Shown here: positions 1 to 11,700 of the stretch, in pieces | How the letters are laid out: the number at the start of each line of letters is the position of its first letter | How positions within the stretch are numbered: position 1 is the stretch's first letter | Source of the DNA: Symsagittifera roscoffensis | Lineage: Eukaryota > Xenacoelomorpha > Acoela > Convolutidae | Reading direction: 5' to 3' | Length of the DNA stretch: 60,000 bases | Assembly (NCBI RefSeq): GCF_963678635.1 | Contig: NC_087062.1 | Location: forward strand, 100,117,209 to 100,177,208 | Translations under genes and position numbers: made by a program | The notes under the pieces: generated by a model | What the model was told of the DNA's origin: nothing | Databases searched by the model: none | Seen by the model: only the letters and a program-made list of their open reading frames with translations

Positions 1-2
1 TG

Positions 3-3000
3 AATATAAACAGCCTCTCATTATTGGATAAAACGGTGCAAGTCACACCACAAGTAATGCGGATGCTGGGTGGATTGTTAGAAAGAGAGGTGACCAGAGA
101 TGACCCCGAGTGGACAGCAGCAGTGGCATCGCTAACAGTCAGTGAGAAGGTGAAGATCATGCCGTCCAGACGACAGCACGAAGAGAACGAAAGGGATTGT
201 AGGACAATAGTTCAGCAACTAGTATCCTCAATACCCCAGGAGATTTTAACAAGTACTTCTTACGGACAGAAAGGACAGGAGAGCGGCAAGCAAAAGAAAA
301 CTGTCACCTTTGTAGACCGGGATAAAGAGGGTGAAGTTGTAAAACAAAATCTGCTGCAAGACTATTTGTCCGGGGAGAAGGATAAGGAGAAAAACCAGCG
401 ATCACAAGATCAACACCCGGGACAAGTGAATTGGTCCGGGGAGTCCGAGATAGACGAGAAAATTCCTGATGAGAAACAGGACCTAGAGAACAACGTTTTG
501 TCCGGGGAGTTCAGATGGATGCGAAGGAAATACAGACATGATCTGGAGGAGCGTGCAGTCTCCAGCACAACACCTTCGACGGATGATGAATCCCGAAACT
601 CAGGAATGGATACCTATTCCGACAGGAATTCGACTTCGGGATCCGAACTGTCAGAACTGGCGATACACACGCTACTAGTGGAAACTCGGGCGAGAGACCT
701 GGACAGAGAGGTGTACCAGGATCCTGACAGTGATCGCTACCTAATACCAAGCGAAAGAGTCTTTGACAACGCAGCGGATGACTTAGAAACGATAGCGGTA
801 TCGAAACGTTCGATAAGCCTGTTGCCGCAGAAAGAGGTAGTCAGGACTGATCTTCAGTCGTTTCAGCAAGAAACACAACCGTTGGTGAAGATTTGGTGCG
901 TTAAGATGGAAGAAGACACACATCAGCCCAACGAGCTGAATAGTCAGATGAGAGTCATGAAGACGTACTTGAAGGCGAGATACAGACTCTCGGACCTTCT
1001 AAGGGCGCAGAGAAATGATCGCATGACAAGCAACCTAAAAAGGTGGATAGAAAACGGTGCACCTGACAAAGGTGACCTGGAAGAAGACAGCTATAGGATC
1101 CTGAGACAATACTTCATGCAGAAGGAGGGGAGATTATATCTGAACAAGGACGGGATCGTGGCTTGCAGGAGAAGAGAAGAAGACAAGGTCTTATACAAAT
1201 ATAACGCGATAGTGTTGCCGCAACTCTATCAGACAGAACTATTATTCAGGTCGCATGATCAGATGGGCCATCAAGGGATCGACAAAGTGTATCAGAGGAT
1301 CCTGAAGCGCTTTGAGTGGCCTGGGATGAAAAAGGCATGCGAGAAATGGGTGACAGCATGTCTGTCATGCCAACAGGTCAAGGATCCTAGGAAGTTGCGA
1401 TTTCCTTTACAATCAATTGAGTCGTCTGAATTCAACGAGGTGGTGCAGATAGATCACCAGAAGATATGCATGACAGACAGCGGTTACAACCAAGTCTTGG
1501 TCATGATAGATCACTTCACGAAGTATGCAGAGGCCGTGCCCTGCATCACTGCCTCGGCGGAAGAGACATGCGACCACCTGATCAATACGTGGATAGCAAG
1601 ACATGGTTGTCCAATGACGTTTCAATCGGACAATGGAACGGCTTTCGTAGGCGATCTTACGAAAGAGCTTATGAGACGGTCACAAGTCGCTCAGGCTCAC
1701 TCCACGACATACCACCCTCAGACGAATGGCTTGGTGGAAAGACAGAATAGAACGTTAGTGTCGATGCTGAGGGTATATTGTTCCAGGTACATGACCGATT
1801 GGGACAGATACCTTCCACAGGTGATGGGAGCTTATAATAGCACGCAACTCTCCACCACTGGAGTCAGTCCACACATGATGCTGACGGGACACGAGAAGTC
1901 TTTACCCTTGACATTCTTCTACCCAGAGTATGAGGGAAAGAAAACATCTCCACAGGTTTACGTAAGGGATGTGATCAGACGTCAACAGGAGTTGAACGAT
2001 CTGTGTAGACGAAATACTCAGCAAGCACAGGCAAGGCAAAAGAAAAGATTCGACAAGAAAGCAGCTGGCGCAAAAGCTTACTCGGTGGGACACTATGTAT
2101 GGGTATTTCAGAACGTTATACCACCGAAAGGGACAAAGAAACTTCTAAAGAAATGGAGGGGACCCTTCATGATTACGGAGGTGCACCAGGAGGGACGCTT
2201 TTATAGACTGAGTACTGGCCGAGCCGCCCACTACGAGAACATCAAGCCACACAATCCATCGACAGAAGACTGGTGTATACCTGCAGACATGGAAGAAGGG
2301 GATTATTTAATGATGGATCCTGCTTGTGAGGTCAATGAAAAAGGCACCAGGGAGAAGAACGATGGAAACGAGGTCGTAAAGGAAGGTACGGATACACCAT
2401 TGGACCTGGATCCAAACGAACAGATCGAAGCGGAAGATGAAACCTTACCCTACGCAGAAGAGGATTGGCGGGATCCCGAACAGATAGAGGTTCCCAAGAA
2501 CTTGGAACCAGATCTTCCGTTCACGATTCAGACTCGTCAGAAGGACGGGACGAGACAAAGAAAGAAATACAATCCTTACGGTGACGACTTTGTAGTGGAT
2601 AGGATAGATCTAAAGAAAATAGTGGAGGAAGTAGTGGGTTTAGAGGAAATAACCGTGTCACAAGACATTGACATAGTCGATGATCACAACGATGAGTGGG
2701 TTGATGACTGGTCGAAACCCGAAGTAGAATTCGACGATGAGCAACAGCAGTCAAATGAACAAGACCTGACGAACCTGCGCGTCTTAGAGTGGCTGAACGA
2801 AATGACATCAGACCCTAAAGAGACCAACGTTACGATTCAATACGTAGATCGCGAAAGCGCGAAATACATTAAGACCGAACGAGATGATCCTTCCTGGGCT
2901 GCCCAGGAAGGACAACTTCTCATTCCAGCTTCTAACCTTGACTTAATACCCGGTATGCGATCGACGGGGACGCCGATGGATATTTTTGTCCGGGGAGTGG

Positions 3001-3608
3001 GGGTAGGACTTACCCACACTGAAAACTTGATAATAAAAAAATTAAGAATAGCAAGAGAAACAGGAGACTTAGAAGCAGAAACAGGTGAAGAACCTAAGAA
3101 ACCTGACATAGGCAGGGTAGTTGAGTCATATTTTAATTTACCAAATGAATATTCTAGTAACATAATACTAACAGACAGTGATTTCATACTCACAAACAGA
3201 ACATGTGCGATAGCAATCACCGCAGACATGAGTTTTAGGACAGCGCTAGCGGCAGATTTTAAGAGGGAATACAAAAACGTGGAATTCCTTTGGAAGCAAA
3301 GACCAGGGATAGGGGGCGTAGCAGCCTTACCTCCGGCGGTGTCGCAGATACCGGGAAAGTACTTGTGCTTCTTGGTAACGAGGGCGACGGAGAAGCAGCA
3401 CGTGGACCCAAAAAACCTAGTCTTGTCTTTGACGAGGCTGAGGGACTTCCTTGTGGAAATGGACGTGAAGGAGCTCTCGCTTCCAGTGTACGATCCAAAT
3501 AGAGGAAGACTGCATCCTCGGGAATTGTACGCGCTTGTACACGTGATATTCTTTGATACGAACATACAAGTATATCTACATAAGAAATATTATTTAAGTA
3601 TAGGCTGA
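3..3608 (+). CDS. Pol C-terminal part: Ty3-type integrase fused to a TARG1-like macro domain (5'-partial)
   Basis: The frame is open from the window edge; residue numbers here count from the TTG at 24. Residues about 330-410 resemble the linker before Ty3 integrases. The HHCC zinc finger follows (H411, H416, then C-x2-C at 1359-1370). The catalytic core has D477, D536 and E572 (D,D35E spacing, NGLVERQNR around the glutamate). A GPY/F-like module follows (KKWRGPFMI). After about 300 acidic, poorly conserved residues, the last about 150 residues (about 3130-3600) look like a TARG1/OARD1-type macro domain: CAIAITADMSFRTALAADFK, then GKYLCFLVTR, then LSLPVYDPNRGRLHPREL. Integrase inserts the element cDNA. 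The macro fold would bind ADP-ribose or a derivative. By my alignment the catalytic Asp of TARG1 is not kept, so binding without hydrolysis is possible. RT and RNase H are not in view. Integrase is certain; the macro domain is probable. Confidence 0.9.
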   Translation, partial: NINSLSLLDKTVQVTPQVMRMLGGLLEREVTRDDPEWTAAVASLTVSEKVKIMPSRRQHEENERDCRTIVQQLVSSIPQEILTSTSYGQKGQESGKQKKTVTFVDRDKEGEVVKQNLLQDYLSGEKDKEKNQRSQDQHPGQVNWSGESEIDEKIPDEKQDLENNVLSGEFRWMRRKYRHDLEERAVSSTTPSTDDESRNSGMDTYSDRNSTSGSELSELAIHTLLVETRARDLDREVYQDPDSDRYLIPSERVFDNAADDLETIAVSKRSISLLPQKEVVRTDLQSFQQETQPLVKIWCVKMEEDTHQPNELNSQMRVMKTYLKARYRLSDLLRAQRNDRMTSNLKRWIENGAPDKGDLEEDSYRILRQYFMQKEGRLYLNKDGIVACRRREEDKVLYKYNAIVLPQLYQTELLFRSHDQMGHQGIDKVYQRILKRFEWPGMKKACEKWVTACLSCQQVKDPRKLRFPLQSIESSEFNEVVQIDHQKICMTDSGYNQVLVMIDHFTKYAEAVPCITASAEETCDHLINTWIARHGCPMTFQSDNGTAFVGDLTKELMRRSQVAQAHSTTYHPQTNGLVERQNRTLVSMLRVYCSRYMTDWDRYLPQVMGAYNSTQLSTTGVSPHMMLTGHEKSLPLTFFYPEYEGKKTSPQVYVRDVIRRQQELNDLCRRNTQQAQARQKKRFDKKAAGAKAYSVGHYVWVFQNVIPPKGTKKLLKKWRGPFMITEVHQEGRFYRLSTGRAAHYENIKPHNPSTEDWCIPADMEEGDYLMMDPACEVNEKGTREKNDGNEVVKEGTDTPLDLDPNEQIEAEDETLPYAEEDWRDPEQIEVPKNLEPDLPFTIQTRQKDGTRQRKKYNPYGDDFVVDRIDLKKIVEEVVGLEEITVSQDIDIVDDHNDEWVDDWSKPEVEFDDEQQQSNEQDLTNLRVLEWLNEMTSDPKETNVTIQYVDRESAKYIKTERDDPSWAAQEGQLLIPASNLDLIPGMRSTGTPMDIFVRGVGVGLTHTENLIIKKLRIARETGDLEAETGEEPKKPDIGRVVESYFNLPNEYSSNIILTDSDFILTNRTCAIAITADMSFRTALAADFKREYKNVEFLWKQRPGIGGVAALPPAVSQIPGKYLCFLVTRATEKQHVDPKNLVLSLTRLRDFLVEMDVKELSLPVYDPNRGRLHPRELYALVHVIFFDTNIQVYLHKKYYLSIG
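369..509 (+). repeat. 66-bp periodic repeat with TCCGGGGAG in pol N-terminal region
   Basis: The 9-mer TCCGGGGAG starts at 369, 435 and 501, exactly 66 bp (22 codons) apart, each time encoding Ser-Gly-Glu in an otherwise variable acidic and basic linker. The same 9-mer recurs at 2989 in another reading frame and in the polypurine tract at 13720, so it may be kept for its nucleotide sequence. Confidence 0.7.
2981..3006 (+). promoter_or_regulatory. Candidate central polypurine tract
   Basis: A T-rich stretch (TATTTTTG) runs into TCCGGGGAGTGGGGGTAGG. It shares the nonamer TCCGGGGAG with the tract immediately before the 3' LTR. T-rich then G/A-rich is the usual layout of retroelement plus-strand primers. 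Here the nonamer is read in a different frame from the copies at 369-509. The function is inferred. Confidence 0.4.
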
Positions 3609-4008
3609 GTGATGTGCGAAAGAGTGTTAGGCCAAAGACCAAGTTGCATGTAATATGTGATATGTGTGTTATGTTATGTTATGTTATGTGTTAGGTTATT
3701 AAGATCATGGGTAAGTAGGGGTTAGTGACCATGAACAACTAATGACGATCTTAGGAATAGATCCAAAGTTTGGACTGACCAATCTTAGGTCGAATTCCAA
3801 AATTTTAGAAACCAATTGATTTTAATAAATTTTAGGATAAATATATTTTTATCTGAACTGTTTTAAGCAGATTTTAACGATATATGTTAAGGTGAAACTG
3901 ACAGGTGTGACAGTCGTGATTCCTTTTCTAGATCCTGATTGATCATTTAATTGCTCATTTGAGTCAAAATTTGAAAGCGAAATCAAAATCAAACTTGAAA
4001 AGAATAGA
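3609..4008 (+). other. Inter-ORF region between pol and ORF2
   Basis: About 400 bp of AT-rich sequence without a coding frame. It contains a short run of TGTTA/TGTTATG repeats near 3660-3700. It could carry a splice acceptor or a promoter for ORF2. I see no decisive signal. Confidence 0.5.
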
Positions 4009-7000
4009 ATGGACAACTTCAACCTGGATGAATTGATGGACCTGGCAGAGGCATATGTAGGACCGATGGTAGATGCGATCTATCGTCGGCTGATCGAACG
4101 AGACTTGGGATCAACATCTTGGGACACGACAACCGTGGGGACCGCCCCACGGAAGTCCTGTTGATGGCAGCATATGGAGAAAGAGGAGTACTAGACCGCC
4201 CGAACATGAGAGTGATGAGGTGGAGAAACGGGGTTCTCTCAGGGAGTGACTTGGCGAATGAGCCTGGATTGGGAAGTTCTAGGACTTACCAACTAGGTGA
4301 GATGCCAATGCCCCCTAAGCCTAAACCTGGGCTGACGAGAATGCATCGGGAGATGAACAGCGAGGCGACCTCGTCTGGTTCACCACTGAGAGCAGCTGTG
4401 CCACCAAAAAGGGCGAAAGTAACACAGAAGGTTCAGACGAACCAAACCATACAAGATCTGGACGAGATGAACGATCAGCTGAGAAGTAGGAAGAAGGAGT
4501 TAGACGATATGACGAAGACCATGCTGGCGATGGAGGAAGACCGGGACATGTGGAGAAAGTTGTTTGAAGACTGCAACAAAAAACAGGGTCAAGAGATCGA
4601 ACACTTAAGGCAGGAATACAAAGAGCGATCGGAACAGGCGGCGTTGACGACGTCCATTTAGAAAGTGATACCTGCAAGGGATATTCCTCGTGGGCAGTCC
4701 CCGATGGAGCTCTTGACGCCTCGAGAAATGAGTCAAACAACGGAGACACGACTTCCAGCAGAGACGAACCGAGTAACAATCCCGGATCCTAGTGACACCT
4801 TGGCTGACCCCGTCGTAGAACAGACAGTGAGGAAACTGATAGAGACAGCTGGACGACTGGTCGCTAACAAGAATGCGCCAGGTTCCGGGGTGACTGCACC
4901 CTATGGAACGATTGACGATACGGGCAGAGTACAACTCTCCCAGACAGTAATCAGACAAGGGATGAGTAACGTGACACCACTCATGGGGAACTCGAGAATC
5001 CCAGAGAGGAAAGTAAGGAAGATGCCAGCGAAGAAAGTGTCTCGTGTAATAGACGTGCAGAAGAATAATCAATTGAAGTATAATTTCACGGGAGTTCCGG
5101 AGACAGATCCGAGGGCCTGCTTCAATCGAGCTACCTGGAGCCCGGCTGTGAACCTGCAGCAACCACCACTCGGGACATCTCACCTGATATTGGGAGACAG
5201 CTTAGTCAGAGTGCTGTCGAATTTGAGGACCTCATGGGTCACCACGGTGATGGCCTTTGGAGGCGCGACGATTGCCCAATTATATCGCATGGTGGAGCTG
5301 ATGAATCCAGGGAAGATACCCAATGTGATGATCTTAGTTGGGAGGAATGATATCTCCAGAGGATCAGATGAGCAGGAAGCACTGTGGGAATCAATGATGG
5401 TGTGTTTGTTCACTACTCTCTGGCAGAAGTTCAGTTGCGCGGTACTGACCGTTTGCACGGTGCCAATGAACGCAAGAAGCCTGACAGCATCAGGAAGAAG
5501 GCACAACGAGGGAGTCATGAGATGGAACAACATCTTGAGAAACCTAGCAAATCGAAATGCCGGAAGAATGATCCTCATGGACATTGAACATGAATTGAGA
5601 GCTATGGATCAAGCCAGACTGACCACAGATGGCATCCACTTCGACAGTGTCGAAGGACAAGCTTGGTTGAATCGAGTCTTCCAAGAACGGTTGGATGAGC
5701 TGGAAGCAGAACTCTTTGACACAGGAGTGCTGAAGGAAGAGGGAACGGTGAGTGATACGGTGATCACCACCTTTGTGCCTCCTAACCTGGAAACACGCTT
5801 GGGTACGGTCCCAGCCGTCACAAATTACCGGCAACAAAGCTCCGGTGAACCAGGTCGAAGAACAGACGTACAGGATCGGTTGGGAGAAGCACCGATGAGG
5901 AGGACAATTCATCCTAGGAGAAGGATAGGACCTGTCAACCAACCAATCGAAGAAGTAGCAGGCACATCTAGATCGGTCACTAGATCGGAGACGACGAGTA
6001 CCAGTCGAGAGGAGAGACCGAGCAGAGGCTCATTGATGTGGTCGCGATCCATACCGTCTCCTTGTCATATATACAAAGACGAACTAATGAAGCTGGACCT
6101 ACAGAGAGTGAGCTTCATCGAAGATGCAAGGAGGATGCTGAATGGAGCGACGCTATCCGCCAGCAGATTGTACTCGATAACCGGCGTAGACTGGTTGATA
6201 GCCGCTAGCATAAATTTCAGTTCCACGACGGCCTTGAGATTTGCCGACTTGGAGGGACTGCCCTCCAACAACACAATGGGACCTGTGAATGCAAGACCGT
6301 TGCAAGATGTGAGATTGAACCATGATGAGAGGAATCGTGAAGAAAGGCCAGGAAGATTCCTGACGGCGAGAGCGCCGATTGGACAACGCGTGAAGATATT
6401 TAGGCAATTGACGACACCACCTGGTCATGTGAACGAGAGGGTGTACCCAAAACTAGTGAACCAAGATGGTGATGCCCAGAGGTATGGCGGATTGACAGCG
6501 ATAAAGAAAGATGAGACCATCTTCGCCGCCTACGACAAAGCAGAGATGAGAAAGGCCAAAATCATGGTAGTAGCGAATTCAGAGTTCGTGTACACCTCTA
6601 AGTCTTTGTTTTGGCCGGACGTCATAATGCTGGCCGCAGTTGACCTAGACCTATTGCAATCAGTGTCATTGGCTATAGGGGTACAAAGGCAGACAGAAAT
6701 GAACCCGATAACGATTGTGTTTGCTGGCATCAATGACCATCTGCACAGTAGAGGTTTTCTGAGCAGGCTCAGAGATTCTGCCACAGCAGAAAACGCAGTA
6801 TGGCCAGCGATAAAAGACATCCTGGAGTCGATGGGTGAAGTGGTGGACGCGACGAAGGAGGGATCATTCAATAAAGTGACGTTGAGAGTAGTATTTGCGT
6901 TGTCTCCGGGATATGCACATCTCCCGGATGGACTGAAATTTGTGTATGCAATAGTAGCCTTACTTTCGGAGGGAAAATATGATGTGATCATATCAGCCCC

Positions 7001-8735
7001 GAATCGCATGATAGAAACGGAGAACCTGAGGCCACTTAAGGCTGAACTGCCTGCAGTATGGTCAGATATCTCAAACGCGATGAGAGGGTTCAAGGACCAC
7101 GCGCTACACATGTTAATGTTGGACGAAGTGCTGGGGTTGGAACTCTCCAACTTCAGTCGGCAACTCAAACTGAAACCAGGAATAGATGACGACCATCGAG
7201 TAATCACGGCAATGTCCAACGACTTGTGGTTCCGAGCAATGGAAGTGGCGAGTGAAGACACGAGAAGAAATAATTCACTGGAGACGAGAGCTCATCTGGA
7301 AGCGATGGTGCTGAGAACCAAGCCGGAAGCAAACCAGTGGCTACACCTGAATCCTAGAGTAGCGGCATTGGGTGCAGATGCTTTTCAGCAAGGCCCAGTA
7401 ATGATCACTAAGATACACGCCTACTTGTTGAAGGAGGTGAACCTGGCGGAAAATGCCGGAGAAAAGACAGCTGAGTTCGTGAACAGAATGTGTCAGTTTA
7501 CTCTGGAAACCTTCTGGACCCAGGAAGTGAAGGGACAGGAGGGATTTGAAAGGGCAGACAGCATGCTAGAAGGATTGGGAGCCGGATGGACCGCGTCCTT
7601 CTTGGCAAAATTTTACCCGAAAGTCTCGCACTATTTGATAAAGGAATTCCTCCAAGCAGTAGTGAAAGTATCGATAGTGGAATTAATATCCTTGTTCGTG
7701 ACGTTCGGAGCGGAGAGTTTCGTAAAAGGACCGGCGATACTGCTTACGGATGGAATACAGAACTTGCGACTAGATGGACTTCTGACATTGATCGCAATAA
7801 CCCACGGAAACTTGGGAGGACTGATGAAACTGGCACGTTGTCCAGAGCAGATGAAAGAGAGAGTGAGGAATCTGGATATGAAGAAATCCACGGACTCGTG
7901 GAACAAAATAAGAGACCTGAGACACACTCTTATCCAGTATCTCTTGCAGCAAAATCGCCTTGGAACCGAAGAAGACGAGACAATTGAAAGAGAGGAAGAT
8001 GTTAGACGACATGTTGGAGGCATGCCGCTATTAACAGATTTGAGCTTAGCTATGAGAATCGATCCCTTGGCGCTGATCAGAGGAGTCACGGAGTTCGTGA
8101 CAGTGATCTATGGACCAGCAGTCACCTTTGCGTTCCCTGACGTTAAAGTGGAAGCATATAGGAGGTCGGCGCTGCACCTGAACCTCATATCGGCAGTGGA
8201 CGGTAGTACACTGAACTGGTGCGAGCAGCACGCATTGCGAGAGCTCATGAGTGAAGATCTGTTATTTGCGAAAATATCGGAGCCAGAGATGACAGTCATC
8301 AATTTTGACGATCACTTCTGTGATCGCATGGGAGAAGTAGAAAGAGGGCACATCGAGGTGTTTCCAAAGCTTTGGAATCTGGGGCCCTATGACAAAACGA
8401 ATGGTGAAATGACCAGAGTGCCTCGTCTCACAGCAGCCTATCACAAAGTGGGAGAAGAGACGAAGGACTGGGGCGATTACAAGAAGCTACCGGAGGCAAT
8501 CCCTGAATTCCCTCTGATAAGAAGGATGCTACTCGGAGCAGTCTCCGTAGTACAAACTCCTAGATTGAGAGCATTCGAAACCAATGAAAGGAGAGTAGGG
8601 AATTTCATGGGAACGATGGATCCATACTTCGTAGGGAAATGCCGCCGTGTTACAGTACACACGATTTGCGTACACGGATCAAGCGACGAGAAGGCGAATA
8701 AGCAACGCCGCTACTCCCAAGCCTGGAAGATTTGA
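4009..8735 (+). CDS. ORF2: large SGNH/GDSL hydrolase-like retroelement protein (one frameshift, one internal TAG)
   Basis: The first good ATG is at 4009 (MDNFNLDELMDLAEAYVG). This frame ends near 4162, and the protein-like reading continues one frame back (-1) through about 4660. A TAG at 4659-4661 then interrupts the frame, which stays open to 8735 for another 1,356 codons. A predicted coiled coil lies just before the TAG (about 4455-4650). The SGNH domain follows: block I GDS at 5193-5201 (LILGDSLVRVL), block II FGGATIAQL, block III GRND at 5340-5351 and block V DGIHF near 5628-5642. These are the nucleophile Ser, oxyanion Gly/Asn and catalytic Asp/His, so an active esterase or acyl hydrolase is plausible. 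A second alpha/beta region about 1.5 kb on has GINDH (about 6726) but no GDS. The remaining about 550 residues are helical and unrecognised. Esterase domains are known in CR1-type LINE ORF1 proteins; substrate and role here are unknown. Confidence 0.8.
4659..4661 (+). other. In-frame TAG between the coiled coil and the main body of ORF2
   Basis: The reading frame from about 4119 and the frame from 4665 are identical and are separated only by this TAG (context ATT TAG AAA GTG). It is either a point inactivation or a programmed readthrough site of the kind some retroelements use. The downstream frame is intact for 1,356 codons. Confidence 0.75.
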
Positions 8736-11700
8736 TGAGGAATGGAAGGGACTAAGCTTAGCTCCGATGAGAATGAGAGGCAGGTCAGAATTGCCTGAAG
8801 CCTCATTGATCCTGACCAGTGTGAGGAAGGAGATGAAAGTTGGAGGAGTATTGCAGACGAGAACTTTCCTAGCACCTTTCGGCTGCGAAGAAGTCAAAGT
8901 GGTCCATGGAGAAGAGGAAGATAAATCGGCCGGTACATTGCTCATACCGAGCTTCCATGAAGAAGCCGACAATGACGAACAAGGACCATCGAACTCGAAT
9001 AAGGATAAGTCAGAAGGAGATGACGGACAGGGTGGAAGCCGTCAGACGGAAGAACCCATGCAACAAGATCAAGCTGGCGGGGAAGACGACAGGGCATCGA
9101 CCGGAGGAACATCCAGCCTGGATTTCAATGTCTTCAGTGATCTTGAGAATAATGCAGACACGTTGGAAACGACTGAGCCAGCGGATGAAGGCATCTCGAC
9201 ACTGGAACCTCCGTCAGCCTTTGAGGAAATGAAACGGAATTTGCCGGAGAGCAGCTCTCCTGGCAATTCAAGAAATAACGACCAGAGAATCCTCATGGAA
9301 TCACCTCGGAGGAGAAGAATAGAGGCCTCAGCCAGAGTACCTTTCTTGGGAACGCTGCCCGAAGAAGAATGGGAAGTACATCACCGAGACCACGAGAGTA
9401 GGACGGGATGTAAGCTGGACAGAGTGGCGTTCATGGAAGAGGTCTGGACTGTGATTCAGAGCTATGGGACCCAGTCCATTCTCAAAACAGGTCTCAATCA
9501 ACCCTTGATGAGAGAAGTACTTGACAAGCTTGATGAGTGTGAAGGGAGACTGAGTGAGTTAGTGATCGACTCAGCCACTGATGAGAGTGAAGCGAATTCT
9601 CCCATCAAGATGACACCGCAGGACGATGAGGGAGAGGTGGTGTACCTGTCAAGGACCAGGAGAGGAACGATGCGATCGAAAATGGTGATTGATAAAATCA
9701 ATGCGATGAAAATGAAGTTAGGCAGCAGAGTGATGCCGAGGAGAATTGGAAAGACAAAAGTGGATTCAGAAATATCGATGAAAGCTGGTAACTCAGCGAA
9801 AAGGAAGCGAGTCGAAGAAGTCATGGATTTGGGGCAAGGTGATTATCAATTGTCTGGCACAGATAGAATATTAACTGATATAGCAATGGTGCCACCCATT
9901 CTCATGGCAGGGATAAAGTCAACCGGTTATAAATCCAAAAGGAGTGACCGCACTCTGACTGGAGCAACTTTAGAAATGGAAATACTCAGTCAATGTGGAG
10001 AGAGTAAAATGAGGGACTTCAAACCATCTCCCATGAATCATGGAAAGGGAAGTGTTGCAGGACAACTAACACCAGTGGAATACAACAGACTAACAGTGTC
10101 TGAGACAGTGTCTATAGATGAACCCACCGGTGGATACATGGAGATGTTGGAATACCGAAACTCGGCTAGAGGGTATGTAATGGCCCTGGAAGAAGAAAAA
10201 GCCATGGAGGGTTATCTGGAAACAATGTTGCAAGGCACCACCCTCAAGCAGAAGGCGTATGGAACTTTGGCGTCGTCTGACGTACAGGCGGAAACGATCG
10301 AGCAGTTAGTGAGCCTTCCATGGAAAGCAGTAGTGTTGAGGTATTTCGAAGAAGAAATGAGGACTACGCCAAGGATACATGCTCTCGTGGCAGTACCTTA
10401 CGTAAGGACAGAGTTACAACTCAGGTTCGCCTGGTGCATGATGGGACTGACTCGCGAAGAATATGATTCAGAAGAAAGAAAAAGGTCAAAAGAAGAAAAG
10501 GTGTTCCTTATGACGAATCTGAGGGATCTGATAGTCCAGGAGGGAGCAGCAGTAGCGTGTGCGAAGCGGAGAGATGCTCTCTGTTTCATTAGATTCCTGA
10601 TAGAGCAGATTTCAGTACCTGCATTAAACACTTGTGTTAAAATGTTGAGGGAAGGCGATGAGCGAACGAAAGCCTTGTTCTTGCTAGCACTGCTGGACAT
10701 GCAGCAAAGTAAACCGATGAGGGTGAACATGAAAGAACCTGAAGAATTGGAACCGATGAAAAAGTTAGATGAGATCAGAAGATTCTCAAACAAGGAGCTG
10801 AGACTCACTAAAGAATCTATGGGAGCATTGCCGAAGTCCAGTGAATACTGTGGACCGATCAAGAAGAAGTCATATAGCTATGTATCTGGGATCTTAGGGA
10901 TAGCGTACAATCCTTTCCTGAGTGAAGACATACGTGATTGCTTCTTTAATTATGAGCAGGCGGTGTTACTAAGATTCTGGACGTCCAGAATTGTAACGAT
11001 TAAAAGCGTCAACAATTCACAGGCCAAATTGGGACTGGTCTTGGAAGAAGAGGTGACTGCACCTTCAGTACCAAAATCCGACAAGAGAGTGGAGTTTGGG
11101 TTGGGATTCTCAGATGAATTACTGAGAACGAGCTTGATGGCAGTGTGGGAATTGATGAGACCATCATGGTGTCCTAGTCCCAACGCTGACTCAATATTAC
11201 GGGCGACACAAGACGTACAGAGGGAACTGAATGCCGACTGTAACCTGCGTGACCTCAACATCATATATAATGTGATGATAACAGCCTCTAAGAGCAACGG
11301 AGAAGATAAAGTGGAGTTGCCTGGCTGGGGACCAGAAGACTGGGTCAAACCTGGTAGCTGTCTGGCGGAAGTCTGTGGACTAGAGGGTCACGTTTGTGGA
11401 AGTCTAGACTGTGTGAAAACCCTGGAGAAACAACACAAGCAGTTGACAGTATTGTTTGGAAATGTAGTGATGAAAGCAAGAACGGAAACGGAACTGATAG
11501 CAGATTGCCATGGAGGAAGCGATGTGAATCTAGTGACAGCACTAGGATTCTACAGCATGTTTGGTTCTTTAGAGTCACTATTGAATCTAGAACAGAAACA
11601 TGAGATGGTCACAGCCATCAGCGTAGAAGTATTCCCAGGAGTTCTGCAGACTGAGCAGAAATATATAGGAAAATGGAGGGAAGCAATCGAGACAGAGATG

